The notes below the pieces were generated by a model that saw only the letters and a list, made by a program, of their open reading frames with translations, had not been told where the DNA came from and made no database searches. A DNA stretch of 64,000 bases, taken from contig NZ_CP137557.1 in assembly GCF_019249655.2 (NCBI RefSeq), forward strand, positions 402,001 to 466,000. Direction: 5' to 3'. This DNA comes from Segatella copri (lineage in GTDB: Bacteria; Bacteroidota; Bacteroidia; Bacteroidales; Bacteroidaceae). The translations under genes were made by a program, and so were the position numbers. Below, one piece after another: positions 18,180 through 27,265 of the stretch. Each line of letters starts with the position of its first letter. Position 1 is the stretch's first letter.

Positions 18180-18734
18180 ATGAAAAAGAATCTCTTATTT
18201 TTGGCTTTCGCTCTTGTTGCCCTCTCGGCTTCTGCACAGCAGAGCCAGGCAGAGGAAACACAACAACCAGCTGCCGTGGCTGCACAGCCAGCATGGCGTT
18301 TTGGCTACTTCAGCTTTGAGCAGGTTTTTCATACCATGCCTGGTTACGCCATAGCCAAGCATAATATGGACGAACTGCGCACAAAGTATGATGAGGAGAC
18401 CAAGCGCGTGGAGAATGAGTTTAATAGCAAGTACGAGGAGTTTCTCGATGGCCAGCGCTCTTATGCCAAGACAATCCTGGAAAAGCGCCAGGCTGAACTG
18501 CGTGAACTGATGGAGAAGAACATCGCCTTCAAGGCTGAGGCTAACCGACTCCTGAAGCAGGCTGAGGACGAGGCTTTCGCTCCACTCAAGGCAAAGGTGA
18601 ACGAGGAGGCTCAGAAGATGGGTAAGGAGAAGGGATTCGCCTTCATCCTCAATACCGACAACAATGCCGCTCCTTATCTCAATGCCGAGATGGGCGAGGA
18701 TATTACAGCTGCGCTGGAGGAGAAACTGAAATGA
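18180..18734 (+). CDS. OmpH/Skp-family periplasmic chaperone (third)
   Basis: A 184-residue exported protein with signal peptide (MKKNLLFLAFALVALSASAQ), a short Gln/Ala/Pro-rich linker (residues 20-38) not present in the other two copies, then WRFGYFSFEQVFHTMP, a charged coiled coil and a final strand FAFILNTDNNAAPYL. It overlaps murI by four bases (ATGA), so translation of the two is likely coupled. Together with the first two copies it gives three tandem paralogs between bamA and murI. Confidence 0.92.
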   Translation: MKKNLLFLAFALVALSASAQQSQAEETQQPAAVAAQPAWRFGYFSFEQVFHTMPGYAIAKHNMDELRTKYDEETKRVENEFNSKYEEFLDGQRSYAKTILEKRQAELRELMEKNIAFKAEANRLLKQAEDEAFAPLKAKVNEEAQKMGKEKGFAFILNTDNNAAPYLNAEMGEDITAALEEKLK

Positions 18735-19567
18735 TGCTGCCTTCCAATCCCGGACCTATCGGAATCTTTGACTCCGGATATGGCGGCCTCACCATCCTGC
18801 ATGGTCTGCGCCAGATGTTGCCACAGTATGACTACATGTACCTGGGCGACAACGCCCGTGCGCCTTACGGATCTCGCTCGTTCGAGGTGGTGTATAAGTT
18901 TACCCGCCAGGCTGTGCTGAAGCTTTTTTCCATGGGATGCCATCTGGTTATCCTGGGTTGCAATACGGCTTCGGCTAAGGCGCTGCGCTCTATCCAGCAG
19001 AGAGACATTCCGGAACTGGATCCTGACCGCCGCGTGCTGGGCATCATCCGTCCTACCGCCGAGGTGATAGGTACGCTGACCAAGAGTCGCCACGTGGGCA
19101 TCCTTGCCACCGAGGGAACCATCAAGAGCGAGAGCTACAAGATGGAGATAGGAAAGCTGTGGCCTGATATCCAGGTAAGCGGAGTGGCTTGTCCGCTCTG
19201 GGCAGCTATCGTTGAGGCAAACGAGGCTGACAGTCCTGGTGCTGATTATTTCGTGAAGAAGCGCATCGACCAGCTGATGCGCATGGATGAGGACATCGAT
19301 ACCATCATCCTGGGTTGCACCCATTATCCACTACTCATGAGCAGCATCGTGAAGAATCTTCCCGATGGCGTGAGAGTGGTACCACAGGGACAGTATGTGG
19401 CAAACAGCCTGAAGGATTACCTGAAGCGACATCCTAAGATGGAGCAGATGATAACCCACAATGGCACATGCCAGTATCTGACAACGGAAAGTGAGGAAAA
19501 GTTCAAGGAGTCGGCGCTGATATTCCTGCATGAGCAGGTAGACGTGACGCACGTGGACCTTGAATAG
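18731..19567 (+). CDS. murI: Glutamate racemase
   Basis: A 278-residue cytoplasmic enzyme making D-glutamate for peptidoglycan. The family start IGIFDSGYGGLTIL (residues 10-23) is clear, and both catalytic cysteines are present: GCNTASA (C77) and GCTHYP (C196). The start overlaps the third OmpH gene's stop by ATGA. Placement in the uppS-bamA-Skp cluster ties cell-wall precursor supply to outer-membrane assembly. The gene is followed by a short AT-rich gap of repeated TTATAGTTAATAG and then rbfA. Confidence 0.96.
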   Translation: MMLPSNPGPIGIFDSGYGGLTILHGLRQMLPQYDYMYLGDNARAPYGSRSFEVVYKFTRQAVLKLFSMGCHLVILGCNTASAKALRSIQQRDIPELDPDRRVLGIIRPTAEVIGTLTKSRHVGILATEGTIKSESYKMEIGKLWPDIQVSGVACPLWAAIVEANEADSPGADYFVKKRIDQLMRMDEDIDTIILGCTHYPLLMSSIVKNLPDGVRVVPQGQYVANSLKDYLKRHPKMEQMITHNGTCQYLTTESEEKFKESALIFLHEQVDVTHVDLE

Positions 19568-19597
19568 TTGATAATTTATAGTTAATAGTTTATAGTT

Positions 19598-19933
19598 ATG
19601 CAAGAAACAAGACAAAACCGTATATCAAGACTTCTCCAGAAGGAGTTGAGTCTTATCTTCCAGTCACAGACCCGCATGATGCACGGCGTGATGGTAAGTG
19701 TAACCAAGGTAAGAGTGAGTCAAGACCTCAGCATCTGCACCGCTTACCTCAGCGTGTTCCCATCTGAGAAGGGTGAGGAGATTCTGAAGAACATCAATGC
19801 CAACGAGAAGACCATCCGCTTCGACTTGGGCAGAAAGGTGAGAAACCAGCTGCGCATCATTCCAGAGCTCCGCTTCTTCCTGGACGACAGTCTGGATTAC
19901 CTGGAGCACATCGACGAACTCTTGAAGAAGTAA
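19598..19933 (+). CDS. rbfA: Ribosome-binding factor A
   Basis: A 111-residue protein that binds the 30S subunit during late 16S rRNA maturation. It begins ETRQNRISRLLQKELSLIF and ends RIIPELRFFLDDSLDYLEHIDELL, the conserved RbfA ends, with the KH-like VSVTKVRVSQDLSICTAYLSVF core between. Length matches the family. It lies 30 bp after murI. A 12-bp hairpin (19955-19966 with 19981-19992) follows the stop before the permease gene. Confidence 0.94.
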   Translation: MQETRQNRISRLLQKELSLIFQSQTRMMHGVMVSVTKVRVSQDLSICTAYLSVFPSEKGEEILKNINANEKTIRFDLGRKVRNQLRIIPELRFFLDDSLDYLEHIDELLKK

Positions 19934-20017
19934 AAGAGAGAACTGAAAGATTGAAGGGAGTTAAGGAGTTATGACAACTGCCTTGACTCCCTATATTATA
20001 TAAATGAAGTAAGACAA

Positions 20018-21247
20018 ATGAATTTTCCATTCTTTATAGCCCGCAGGTATCTCTTTTCCAAGAAGAGTACGCACGTCATCAACGTCATCAGTTCTGTTTC
20101 GGTGATTGGTGTGGCGGTGGCTACGATGGCGCTGGTCATCGTATTGAGCGTGTTCAACGGCTTTCACGACCTGGTGGCATCGCTCTTTACCAGTTTCGAC
20201 CCGCAGCTCAAGGTGATGCCGGTGGAGGGAAAGACGGTGCCTGCCGACGACCCGATACTGACGAAGATACGCCAGTTGCCACAGGTGGACGTGGCTACGG
20301 AAACCGTAGAAGACCAGGCACTGGCTATCTATGCCGACCGACAGACAATGGTGAAGATCAAGGGCGTGGATGATAACTTTGCAGAGTTATCGCATATCAA
20401 CGATATTCTTTATGGCGATGGAAGTTTCGCGCTCCGTGCTGCCAACCTGCAGTATGGCACGGTGGGCATCCGTCTGGCTCAGACACTTGGCATTGGGGCA
20501 AGATGGGATGGCTTCCTGAAGATTTATGCGCCAAAGAAGGAAGGACAGCTCGACATGATGAGTCCGGGCGACGGTTTCGTGGCCGATTCGCTGGTATCGC
20601 CGGGTGTGCTCTTCGCCGTGAAGCAGTCGAAATACGACCAGAATTACATCATCACCTCCATCTCCTTTGCCCGCAACCTCTTTGACCAGCAGGGCATGCT
20701 CTCTGACCTGGAAATCAGACTGAAGGAGGGCAGCGACCTGCAGGCGGTGAAGGCAGAGATGCAGCAGATAGCAGGCAACAAATACAAGGTGCTTGATAGA
20801 TTCGAGCAGCAGGAGGATACATTCAAGATTATGCAGATAGAGAAACTGATGGCGTATATCTTCCTGACCTTTATCCTGGTGGTGGCATGTTTCAACATCA
20901 TCGGTTCGCTCTCGATGCTGATCATCGACAAGAAGAACGATGTGGTGACGCTGAGAAATCTGGGTGCCAACGATAAGCAGATAACGCATGTCTTCCTTTT
21001 TGAGGGAAGAATGATAGCCGTGATAGGTGCCGTGATAGGCATCGGACTGGGTTTGCTGCTCTGCTGGTTGCAGCAGCAGTATGGCTTTGTGAGATTGGGC
21101 GATTCAGAAGGTTCGTTTATCGTTGATGCCTATCCGGTGAGCGTTCACTATACGGATGTGGCAATCATCTTCGTAACGGTCATCGCCGTGGGCTGGCTTT
21201 CAGTCTGGTATCCGGTAAGGGCGTTGAGCAAGCGTTTGCTGAACTAG
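20018..21247 (+). CDS. LolC/LolE-like ABC transporter permease (FtsX family)
   Basis: A 409-residue inner-membrane protein with one membrane segment at about 22-45, a large periplasmic MacB-PCD-like domain (about 50-270) and three closing membrane segments (about 275-300, 325-345, 375-400), the FtsX fold. The start FFIARRYLFSKKSTHVINVIS is typical of LolC/E-type lipoprotein-releasing permeases, which extract outer-membrane lipoproteins from the inner membrane. No ATPase (LolD) gene is adjacent, so the partner must be elsewhere. The gene follows rbfA in the same direction, an order I have seen in other Bacteroidota. It ends before a cluster of hairpins. Confidence 0.9.
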   Translation: MNFPFFIARRYLFSKKSTHVINVISSVSVIGVAVATMALVIVLSVFNGFHDLVASLFTSFDPQLKVMPVEGKTVPADDPILTKIRQLPQVDVATETVEDQALAIYADRQTMVKIKGVDDNFAELSHINDILYGDGSFALRAANLQYGTVGIRLAQTLGIGARWDGFLKIYAPKKEGQLDMMSPGDGFVADSLVSPGVLFAVKQSKYDQNYIITSISFARNLFDQQGMLSDLEIRLKEGSDLQAVKAEMQQIAGNKYKVLDRFEQQEDTFKIMQIEKLMAYIFLTFILVVACFNIIGSLSMLIIDKKNDVVTLRNLGANDKQITHVFLFEGRMIAVIGAVIGIGLGLLLCWLQQQYGFVRLGDSEGSFIVDAYPVSVHYTDVAIIFVTVIAVGWLSVWYPVRALSKRLLN

Positions 21248-21294
21248 AAAAAGTATAGGATACAAGAAGATTAGATATTATAGGGAAATAAAAA

Positions 21295-21379
21295 GTCTAT
21301 CCGGTGTTGCCGGATAGACGTACGGCAGTGGCGGATGTATGTTCGCCACTGCCGTATTTGTATCCGCCACTGGCGGATA
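21295..21379. repeat. Cluster of three palindromic hairpins (REP-like / bidirectional terminator)
   Basis: Three hairpins lie in 85 bp: a 10-bp stem at 21295-21304 with 21310-21319, a 13-bp perfect stem at 21321-21333 with 21344-21356, and TATCCGCCA with TGGCGGATA at 21361-21379. The second and third share GGCGGAT/ATCCGCC, so alternative pairings are possible. The cluster sits between two convergent genes. Confidence 0.8.
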
Positions 21380-21398
21380 GAACTTTTATGGGGAATTC

Positions 21399-22037
21399 TT
21401 ATTTCTTTCTGATGAGTGTCAAACCATCGCGCAGCGGCAGAATCACCACTTCCACGCGAGGGTCTTGGGCTATCATGTCGTTGAAGGCACGGATGCCCTT
21501 GGTCTGCTGGTCGCGGTCGTATGCCGGGTCGATGACGTGTCCGTCCCACAGGGTATTATCCGCCAGGATGTATCCTCCCGGGTTCAGGATGCCCATCACC
21601 ATCTCGTAAGTCTCGATGTAGGTGCGCTTGTCGCCATCCACGAAAGCCAGGTCGAACATCACACCCAGTTTGGGTGCTTCAACGTTGGCATCGCCGATGC
21701 GGAAATCAATCTTGTCGGCAACATCCGACCCCTCAATCCAAGGGCGGGTGAAATCCTCCATCTCGTCGTTGATTTCAAATGTATAGAGCTTGCCGCCCTC
21801 CTGCAATCCCTGGGCAAGGCAGATGGCGCTGTAGCCACTGAAGGTGCCCACCTCAAGAATATTCTTGGGGCGGACCATCTGCACCAGCATCTTGAGCAGT
21901 CGGCCCTGGATGTGCCCGCTCGCCATACGTCCGTGGATGGTATGGATGTTGGTGGCACGATAGAGACGGTAGAGATAATCTCCCTCCGGCTCGATATGCT
22001 GGCAGATATATTTGTCGATAAGTTCAGTCTCTGTCAT
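21399..22037 (-). CDS. SAM-dependent O-methyltransferase (COMT-like)
   Basis: A 212-residue cytoplasmic class I methyltransferase of the Methyltransf_3 (caffeoyl-CoA/catechol O-methyltransferase-like) family. The SAM-binding motif ILEVGTFSGYSAICLA lies at about residues 64-79, the acidic motif FEIN follows, and FVDGDKRTY (about 139-147) carries the metal-binding aspartate region. Natural substrate is unknown. It starts one base after the aroQ stop, so the two genes are co-transcribed, though no metabolic link is evident. Confidence 0.92.
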   Translation of the reverse strand: MTETELIDKYICQHIEPEGDYLYRLYRATNIHTIHGRMASGHIQGRLLKMLVQMVRPKNILEVGTFSGYSAICLAQGLQEGGKLYTFEINDEMEDFTRPWIEGSDVADKIDFRIGDANVEAPKLGVMFDLAFVDGDKRTYIETYEMVMGILNPGGYILADNTLWDGHVIDPAYDRDQQTKGIRAFNDMIAQDPRVEVVILPLRDGLTLIRKK

Positions 22038-22038
22038 C

Positions 22039-22473
22039 TTACTCCCTGTTTTCCTTCTGTGCTAAGATTCCGGCGATGGCAAGGTCGTAAGACGCCAGAC
22101 CAAAGCCGCAGATTACTCCGAGGCAGGCGCAGGAGATGTAAGAATGATGGCGGAACTCCTCACGCTTGTGTACATTCGAGATGTGAACCTCTACGCAAGG
22201 ACACTTCAGACTGCGGATGCAATCCTGCAGGGCAATGCTGGTATGGGTGTAGGCACCGGCGTTGAGCACCACGCCATCGTAGGAGAAGCCCACTTCCTGC
22301 AACTTGTTGATGAGCTCGCCCTCGATGTTACTCTGGTAATACTCAATCTCCACATCAGGATACTTAGCCTTCAGCTTGGGCAGGTAGCTCTCGAAGGAGT
22401 TGCTGCCGTAAATGCCTGGTTCGCGGACGCCCAGGAGGTTCAAATTAGGACCATTAATAATCTGTATCTTCAT
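22039..22473 (-). CDS. aroQ: 3-dehydroquinate dehydratase, type II
   Basis: A 144-residue cytoplasmic enzyme of the shikimate pathway converting 3-dehydroquinate to 3-dehydroshikimate. The ATG at 22473 is chosen (MKIQIINGPNLNLLG); a longer frame reaching 22626 runs into the xerD region and is not credible. Visible signatures are GPNLNLLG, catalytic Tyr22 in EPGIYG, NAGAYTHTSIALQD and EVHISNVHKREEFRHHS with the catalytic histidine. Length fits the family. It is transcribed from a reverse-strand promoter (TACCTTTG at 22560-22567), divergent from xerD. Confidence 0.95.
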   Translation of the reverse strand: MKIQIINGPNLNLLGVREPGIYGSNSFESYLPKLKAKYPDVEIEYYQSNIEGELINKLQEVGFSYDGVVLNAGAYTHTSIALQDCIRSLKCPCVEVHISNVHKREEFRHHSYISCACLGVICGFGLASYDLAIAGILAQKENRE

Positions 22474-22512
22474 AATCACATGATTTTTTAAGTCTGTATC
22501 GTTTATTTTTTG

Positions 22513-22567
22513 TATCTTTGCAGATGCAATAGGCTGGCTGATATCAGCTAACCTGAATGCAAAGGTA
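22513..22567. promoter_or_regulatory. Overlapping divergent promoters of xerD and aroQ
   Basis: The plus strand has TATCTTTG at 22513-22520 (toward xerD); the reverse strand reads TACCTTTG at 22560-22567 (toward aroQ). The two face each other, so the first nucleotides of both transcripts overlap. Between them lies a perfect 12-bp palindrome, GCTGATATCAGC (22537-22548), which could be a regulator site. Confidence 0.6.
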
Positions 22568-22606
22568 ATAATAAAATTGGAAACAGACAAGAAAATAGAT
22601 AAGAAA

Positions 22607-23533
22607 ATGGCTAATGACATCATCAAGAACTATATGAGATACCTCAAGCTGGAGCGAAACTATTCGCCCAACACGCTGGAGGCGTACCGGCACGACCTGG
22701 ATTATCTGATGGAATATGCCAGGAACAACGATAAGGGGGTGCTGGAAATGAAACTGGAAGACCTGGAGAACTTTTCGGCGAGTCTGCACGACAAGGGCAT
22801 CTCGGCAACTTCGCATGCCCGTGTATTGTGCGGCGTGCGTTCCTTCTACCGTTACCTGGTGATTGATGATTATCTGAAGGATGACCCTACGGAGCTCTTG
22901 CCATCGCCACAGATAGGAGAACATCTGCCGGAATATCTCTCGGTGGAGGAGGTGGATATGCTGGAGTCTGCCATCGACCTCTCGAAATGGGAGGGACAGC
23001 GCAACAAGGCTATCATCGAAACCCTCTTCTCCTGCGGATTGCGCGTGTCGGAACTGGTGACCCTGAAAATCAGTCAGGTTTATGAGGAGGAGAAGTTTAT
23101 CCGAGTGATGGGAAAGGGCAAGAAGGAGAGGCTGGTTCCCATCTCGGAAAAGGCGCTGAAGGAAATCAACCTGTGGTATATCGACCGCAACCTGATGAAG
23201 ATTAAACCCGGCGAGGAAGACTATGTCTTCTTGAACCGCCGAGGTGCCCATCTCACCCGCCACATGATTCTCATCATGATCAAGAATGCGGCTCAGGATG
23301 CAGGCATCAAGAAGACCATCTCGCCCCATACCCTGCGCCACAGTTTCGCCACCGCCCTGCTCAAGGGAGGAGCCGACCTGAGGGTGATTCAGGCACTGCT
23401 GGGGCATGAGGATATCGGCACCACGGAAATCTATACCCACATAGAAACTTCCGACCTCAGGGAGGCCATCCTCTACCATCATCCACGCAATATCAAGTAT
23501 CGGGAAAAGCATTCGGGGGATAATCTGCCGTAA
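22607..23533 (+). CDS. xerD: Site-specific tyrosine recombinase XerD
   Basis: A 308-residue recombinase that resolves chromosome dimers with XerC at dif. The ATG at 22607 is preferred over a TTG at 22577. The SAM-like N-terminal domain (1-90) is followed by the catalytic domain with the full set R146 (CGLRVSEL), H241 and R244 (HTLRHSFAT), H267 (LLGHEDIG) and nucleophile Y276 (IYTH). Length and the tail match XerD, and the housekeeping context argues against a phage integrase. Confidence 0.94.
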   Translation: MANDIIKNYMRYLKLERNYSPNTLEAYRHDLDYLMEYARNNDKGVLEMKLEDLENFSASLHDKGISATSHARVLCGVRSFYRYLVIDDYLKDDPTELLPSPQIGEHLPEYLSVEEVDMLESAIDLSKWEGQRNKAIIETLFSCGLRVSELVTLKISQVYEEEKFIRVMGKGKKERLVPISEKALKEINLWYIDRNLMKIKPGEEDYVFLNRRGAHLTRHMILIMIKNAAQDAGIKKTISPHTLRHSFATALLKGGADLRVIQALLGHEDIGTTEIYTHIETSDLREAILYHHPRNIKYREKHSGDNLP

Positions 23534-23602
23534 ATGGTAGAATATCCGGGGAATTACGCTCTATTTTTCAGTGGAAAATGGCAGAATCTGAAAAAAAATG
23601 CG

Positions 23603-23610
23603 TAACTTTG
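23603..23610 (+). promoter_or_regulatory. Promoter -7 box of metK
   Basis: TAACTTTG matches TAnnTTTG and lies 50 bp before the ATG. The leader is too short to hold a known SAM riboswitch. Confidence 0.6.
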
Positions 23611-23660
23611 CAGCCGCAAAATAAAGAACAGGAAATATTAATAGAAAATTAAAGGAAAAT

Positions 23661-24935
23661 ATGGCATATTTGTTTTCATCAGAATCAGTTTCTGAAGGAC
23701 ATCCAGATAAGGTGGCTGACCAGATTTCAGACGCCTTGCTTGACCAGTTCCTGGCTTACGATGACCACGCTCACTGCGCCATCGAGAGCTTCTGTACTAC
23801 GGGTCAGGTAGTAATCATGGGCGAGGTTCGCTCTAACGTTTATGTGGATTTGCAGACCATCGCCCGCAAGACCATCAAGAAGATTGGCTATACCAAGAGC
23901 GAATATCAGTTTGACGGCGACTCTTGTGGTGTGCTCACCGCTATCCACGAGCAGAGCGACGACATCAATCGCGGTGTGAGCCGCGAGGAAGATGAGAACC
24001 AGGGCGCAGGCGACCAGGGTATGATGTTCGGTTACGCAACCAACGAAACCGCCAACTTCATGCCTGTATCACTCGACTTGGCTCAGCTCATCATGCGTGT
24101 ACTTGCCGATATCCGCAAGGAGGGCAAGGTGATGACTTATCTCCGTCCAGACTCTAAGAGTCAGGTAACCATCGAGTATTCAGACGACAATGTCCCACAG
24201 CGCATCGATACCATCGTGGTTTCTACCCAGCACGATGACTTCATCAAGAAGGCTAACGGCGAGGATGACGACGAGGCTATGCTGGCTAAGATTCGCGAGG
24301 ATGTGCTCAACATCCTGATTCCTCGTGTGAAGACTCACCTGAGCGACAAGGTGCTGGCTCTCTTCAACGACGACATCAAGTACTTCGTGAACCCAACAGG
24401 CAAGTTCGTGATTGGTGGTCCTCACGGAGATACCGGTTTGACAGGTCGTAAGATTATCGTAGATACCTATGGTGGCAAGGGTGCCCATGGTGGTGGTGCC
24501 TTCTCGGGTAAGGACTCAAGTAAGGTGGACCGTTCTGCAGCCTACGCAGCCCGCTATATCGCTAAGAACATGGTGGCAGCCGGTGTAGCCGACGAGATGC
24601 TGGTACAGGTAAGTTACGCTATCGGCGTGGCAGAGCCAGTAAGCATCTATGTAAACACCTATGGCAGAAGTCATGTGAACATGACCGACAGTGAAATCGC
24701 CAAGAAAATTGCCGAGATGTTCGATCTCCGTCCAAAGGCCATCGAGCGCCAGCTGAAGTTGCGCCAGCCAATGTTCTTCGAGACAGCTGCATACGGTCAC
24801 ATGGGTCGTAAGAACGAGGTAGTGGAGAAGACCTTCACCAGCCGTTACCACGATGCAAAGACCATGAAGGTGGAACTCTTCACCTGGGAAAAGCTCGACA
24901 AGGTGGATGAGATCAAGAAGTTTTTCGGACTTTAA
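23661..24935 (+). CDS. metK: S-adenosylmethionine synthetase
   Basis: A 424-residue cytoplasmic enzyme making SAM from methionine and ATP. Visible motifs are [18 protein letters not shown] at residues about 12-29 and the glycine-rich [29 protein letters not shown] block near 272-300, which carries the ATP/phosphate-binding lysines. It is longer than the E. coli enzyme (384), with the extra length in the central domain, as in other Bacteroidota. It is transcribed from its own promoter and is followed by the DUF4271 gene in the same direction. Confidence 0.97.
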   Translation: MAYLFSSESVSEGHPDKVADQISDALLDQFLAYDDHAHCAIESFCTTGQVVIMGEVRSNVYVDLQTIARKTIKKIGYTKSEYQFDGDSCGVLTAIHEQSDDINRGVSREEDENQGAGDQGMMFGYATNETANFMPVSLDLAQLIMRVLADIRKEGKVMTYLRPDSKSQVTIEYSDDNVPQRIDTIVVSTQHDDFIKKANGEDDDEAMLAKIREDVLNILIPRVKTHLSDKVLALFNDDIKYFVNPTGKFVIGGPHGDTGLTGRKIIVDTYGGKGAHGGGAFSGKDSSKVDRSAAYAARYIAKNMVAAGVADEMLVQVSYAIGVAEPVSIYVNTYGRSHVNMTDSEIAKKIAEMFDLRPKAIERQLKLRQPMFFETAAYGHMGRKNEVVEKTFTSRYHDAKTMKVELFTWEKLDKVDEIKKFFGL

Positions 24936-24985
24936 GGAACGAACAAAATAAGAGAGACCGGATTGAAGGATTCGGGTATTAAAGA

Positions 24986-26014
24986 ATGGTGCAGCAAGCA
25001 GATTCGATACATACAGAAGTAGATGCTGAGGCTGGGTCGCAGCAGCAGAACTACAAGCAAAACCATAGCAGCCAACTCACGCCTAAGCAGGTGCTGAGTT
25101 GGCTGCCTAAGAATGCGACCCCTGCCCAACAGGATTCGATGATCAGGGCGCATATCAAGCCCAGTGAGATTCACTGGAGCGAGATGCCTGACACCTTGCA
25201 CCTGCCTGGACATGAGGCGGGCAAGAGCTTCAGAGACGTGAGTTTGCCACAATACTACCGTGAGTCGTTCTTCTCGAAAGATTCGCTCTTCCATCCTGAG
25301 CTGAAGGGTGGACGACTGGGAGTGGCGGGCGACCCTGTGCCTTATACGGTGGCAGGTGATAACTTCATCACCTCGCTGCTGCTGCTGTGCTTTGTGCTGG
25401 CATGCATTGCATTCTCCAAGTCGAAGCACTTCATCATCCGCCAGGCAAAGGCTTTCTTCCGCACGCAGCGCGAGGGAACCACCGTTATCACGGAAACCAG
25501 TTCGGAGGTGCGCTTCCAGCTGTTCTTCGTGGTGCAGACCTGTCTTCTGGTGGCCATCGGATACTTCATCTACTCGAAGGTATCCATCGGAGATACATTC
25601 ATCATCGAGCAGAATCTGGTAATCAGCATCTATGCCGGTTGCGTGATGGGCTACTTCCTGCTGAAGGCATTTCTCTATTCCTTGGCGGGTTGGGTGTTCT
25701 TTGATAAGAAAAAAAATGAACAGTGGCTGAAGGCGTACCTCTTCCTGTTATCGTGCGAGGGTGTGCTGTTGTTCCCGGCAGTTATGCTGCTGTCTTACTT
25801 CGACTTATCGCTCCAAGTGGCGGTGATATACACCATAATAGTGCTAGTATTGGTTAAAATATTGTCATTTTATAAGAGTTACCTCATCTTTTTTAAGAGA
25901 AATGGCATTTTTTTGCAAATATTTTTGTACTTTTGTGCTCTCGAAGTAGTACCATTGTTTGCCCTTTGGGGTGGACTCGTATTAATCAGTCATTATTTGA
26001 AAATAAACTTTTAA
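24986..26014 (+). CDS. DUF4271 membrane protein
   Basis: A 342-residue protein with a hydrophilic, Gln/His-rich N-terminal part (about 1-125) and roughly six membrane segments in the C-terminal part (about 130-340). No catalytic motif is visible. DUF4271 proteins are common in Bacteroidota directly upstream of hemD, as here (6-bp gap), so a role near heme synthesis or the envelope has been suggested by context only. I do not know its function. Confidence 0.85.
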   Translation: MVQQADSIHTEVDAEAGSQQQNYKQNHSSQLTPKQVLSWLPKNATPAQQDSMIRAHIKPSEIHWSEMPDTLHLPGHEAGKSFRDVSLPQYYRESFFSKDSLFHPELKGGRLGVAGDPVPYTVAGDNFITSLLLLCFVLACIAFSKSKHFIIRQAKAFFRTQREGTTVITETSSEVRFQLFFVVQTCLLVAIGYFIYSKVSIGDTFIIEQNLVISIYAGCVMGYFLLKAFLYSLAGWVFFDKKKNEQWLKAYLFLLSCEGVLLFPAVMLLSYFDLSLQVAVIYTIIVLVLVKILSFYKSYLIFFKRNGIFLQIFLYFCALEVVPLFALWGGLVLISHYLKINF

Positions 26015-26020
26015 GACAAG

Positions 26021-26773
26021 ATGATTAAAAAAATTTTAGTTTCTCAGCCAAAACCAGCCAGTGAGAAATCTCCTTACTTCGATATCGAGAAGGAGTATGG
26101 CGTAGAATGTGTGTTCCGTCCATTCTTCAAAGTTGAGGGACTTACAGCGAAAGAATTCCGTCAGCAGAAGATTAATCTGCTCGACTACACTGCAGTCGTT
26201 TTTACATCTCGCCATGCAGTGGACAATTACTTCAAGTTGGCAAAGGAAATGCGTATCACCATTCCTGAAGACATGAAGTATTTCTGTGTAATTGAGACTA
26301 TTGCACTCTATATTCAAAAATACGTGCAGTATCGCAAGCGAAAGGTATTCTTCGGAGATACTGGCAAGATAGACGGATTGATGGCTCAGATGACTCGCCA
26401 TAAGAACGAGAAATATCTGGTTCCATTGAGCAGCGTACATAATGACGACGTTCAGAATCTGCTCGACGAGAAGAAGTTGAACCACACTGAGTGCGTGATG
26501 TATCGCACCGTGAGCAACGACTTCACCGAGGAAGAAATCAAGAACTTCGATTATGACATGATGATTTTCTTCAGTCCTACTGGTGTCAAGGCTTTGAAGA
26601 AGAACTTCCCTACCTTCAAGCAGGGTGAAATCGCACTGGGTGCTTTCGGTCCTGCCACGGTGAAAACCGTAGAGGAGGAAGGTCTTCGCATCGACCTGGA
26701 GGCTCCAACCAAGGAGTTCCCATCCATGACCGGAGCGCTGAAGGATTATCTGAAGCGAAATAACAAGAAATAA
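26021..26773 (+). CDS. hemD: Uroporphyrinogen-III synthase
   Basis: A 250-residue cytoplasmic enzyme that cyclises hydroxymethylbilane to uroporphyrinogen III in tetrapyrrole synthesis. It begins KKILVSQPKPASEKSPYF, the usual HemD start, and carries the two-lobed pattern with VVFTSRHAVDNYF in lobe 1 and MIFFSPTGVKALKKNFP in lobe 2 (the conserved FxSP/TSxxAV blocks). Sequence conservation in this family is low, so assignment rests on these motifs, length and context after DUF4271. Other hem genes are not in the window. Confidence 0.88.
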   Translation: MIKKILVSQPKPASEKSPYFDIEKEYGVECVFRPFFKVEGLTAKEFRQQKINLLDYTAVVFTSRHAVDNYFKLAKEMRITIPEDMKYFCVIETIALYIQKYVQYRKRKVFFGDTGKIDGLMAQMTRHKNEKYLVPLSSVHNDDVQNLLDEKKLNHTECVMYRTVSNDFTEEEIKNFDYDMMIFFSPTGVKALKKNFPTFKQGEIALGAFGPATVKTVEEEGLRIDLEAPTKEFPSMTGALKDYLKRNNKK

Positions 26774-26829
26774 GCAAGGCAGCTTGAAAAAGCGGCTAAG
26801 CGAACAAATAAGTAACGAAGCAAAGCTAT

Positions 26830-27255
26830 ATGTTGACAGAAAATGATAACACTTTCGGAAAGAGAGAGCATCTGTGCCGGAAAACGCTCATAGACCAGCT
26901 CTTTTCCGGGAAATCCCGTGCCCTGACGGCATGGCCCTTGAAGATGGTGTATCTGCTTGTTGACAAGAAGGAACAGGAGAGTGCACCCGTGGAGCTGATG
27001 GCGAGCGTTTCGAAAAGGTTCTTCAAGAGAGCCGTGAAGCGCAACAGGGTGAAGCGACAGATACGAGAGGCTTACCGCACCCGGAAGCATGGGCTGCTGG
27101 ATCGTATGGCACAGATGCCCGACAAGCAACTGCTGCTCGCCGTAATCTGGCAAGACGGCAAACTGCACGACTCTGATGAGATTGATGCCAAGATGCAGAA
27201 AAACCTGCAACGATTAGTGGAACGACTGTCTGACGATAGTGGAACAACTCTTTAG
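26830..27255 (+). CDS. rnpA: Ribonuclease P protein component
   Basis: A 141-residue basic protein that assists the RNase P RNA in 5' maturation of tRNAs. The RNR signature lies in [18 protein letters not shown] (residues 66-83), preceded by the conserved [19 protein letters not shown] strand region. It is longer than the E. coli protein (119) at both ends. The next gene, yidD, starts 10 bp after the stop, the usual rnpA-yidD coupling. rpmH, which precedes rnpA in many bacteria, is absent here. Confidence 0.93.
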   Translation: MLTENDNTFGKREHLCRKTLIDQLFSGKSRALTAWPLKMVYLLVDKKEQESAPVELMASVSKRFFKRAVKRNRVKRQIREAYRTRKHGLLDRMAQMPDKQLLLAVIWQDGKLHDSDEIDAKMQKNLQRLVERLSDDSGTTL

Positions 27256-27265
27256 TGGAACGGCT

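Noticed and set aside
22544..23512. 322-aa reverse-strand open frame opposite xerD
   Set aside because: Histidine/glutamine-rich shadow of a gene whose catalytic residues are all visible on the other strand.
22607..23533. Phage or element integrase
   Set aside because: Length, motif spacing and housekeeping neighbours fit chromosomal XerD; no att sites or phage genes are nearby.
23603..23660. SAM riboswitch before metK
   Set aside because: The leader after the promoter is only about 45 nt and shows no conserved riboswitch stems.
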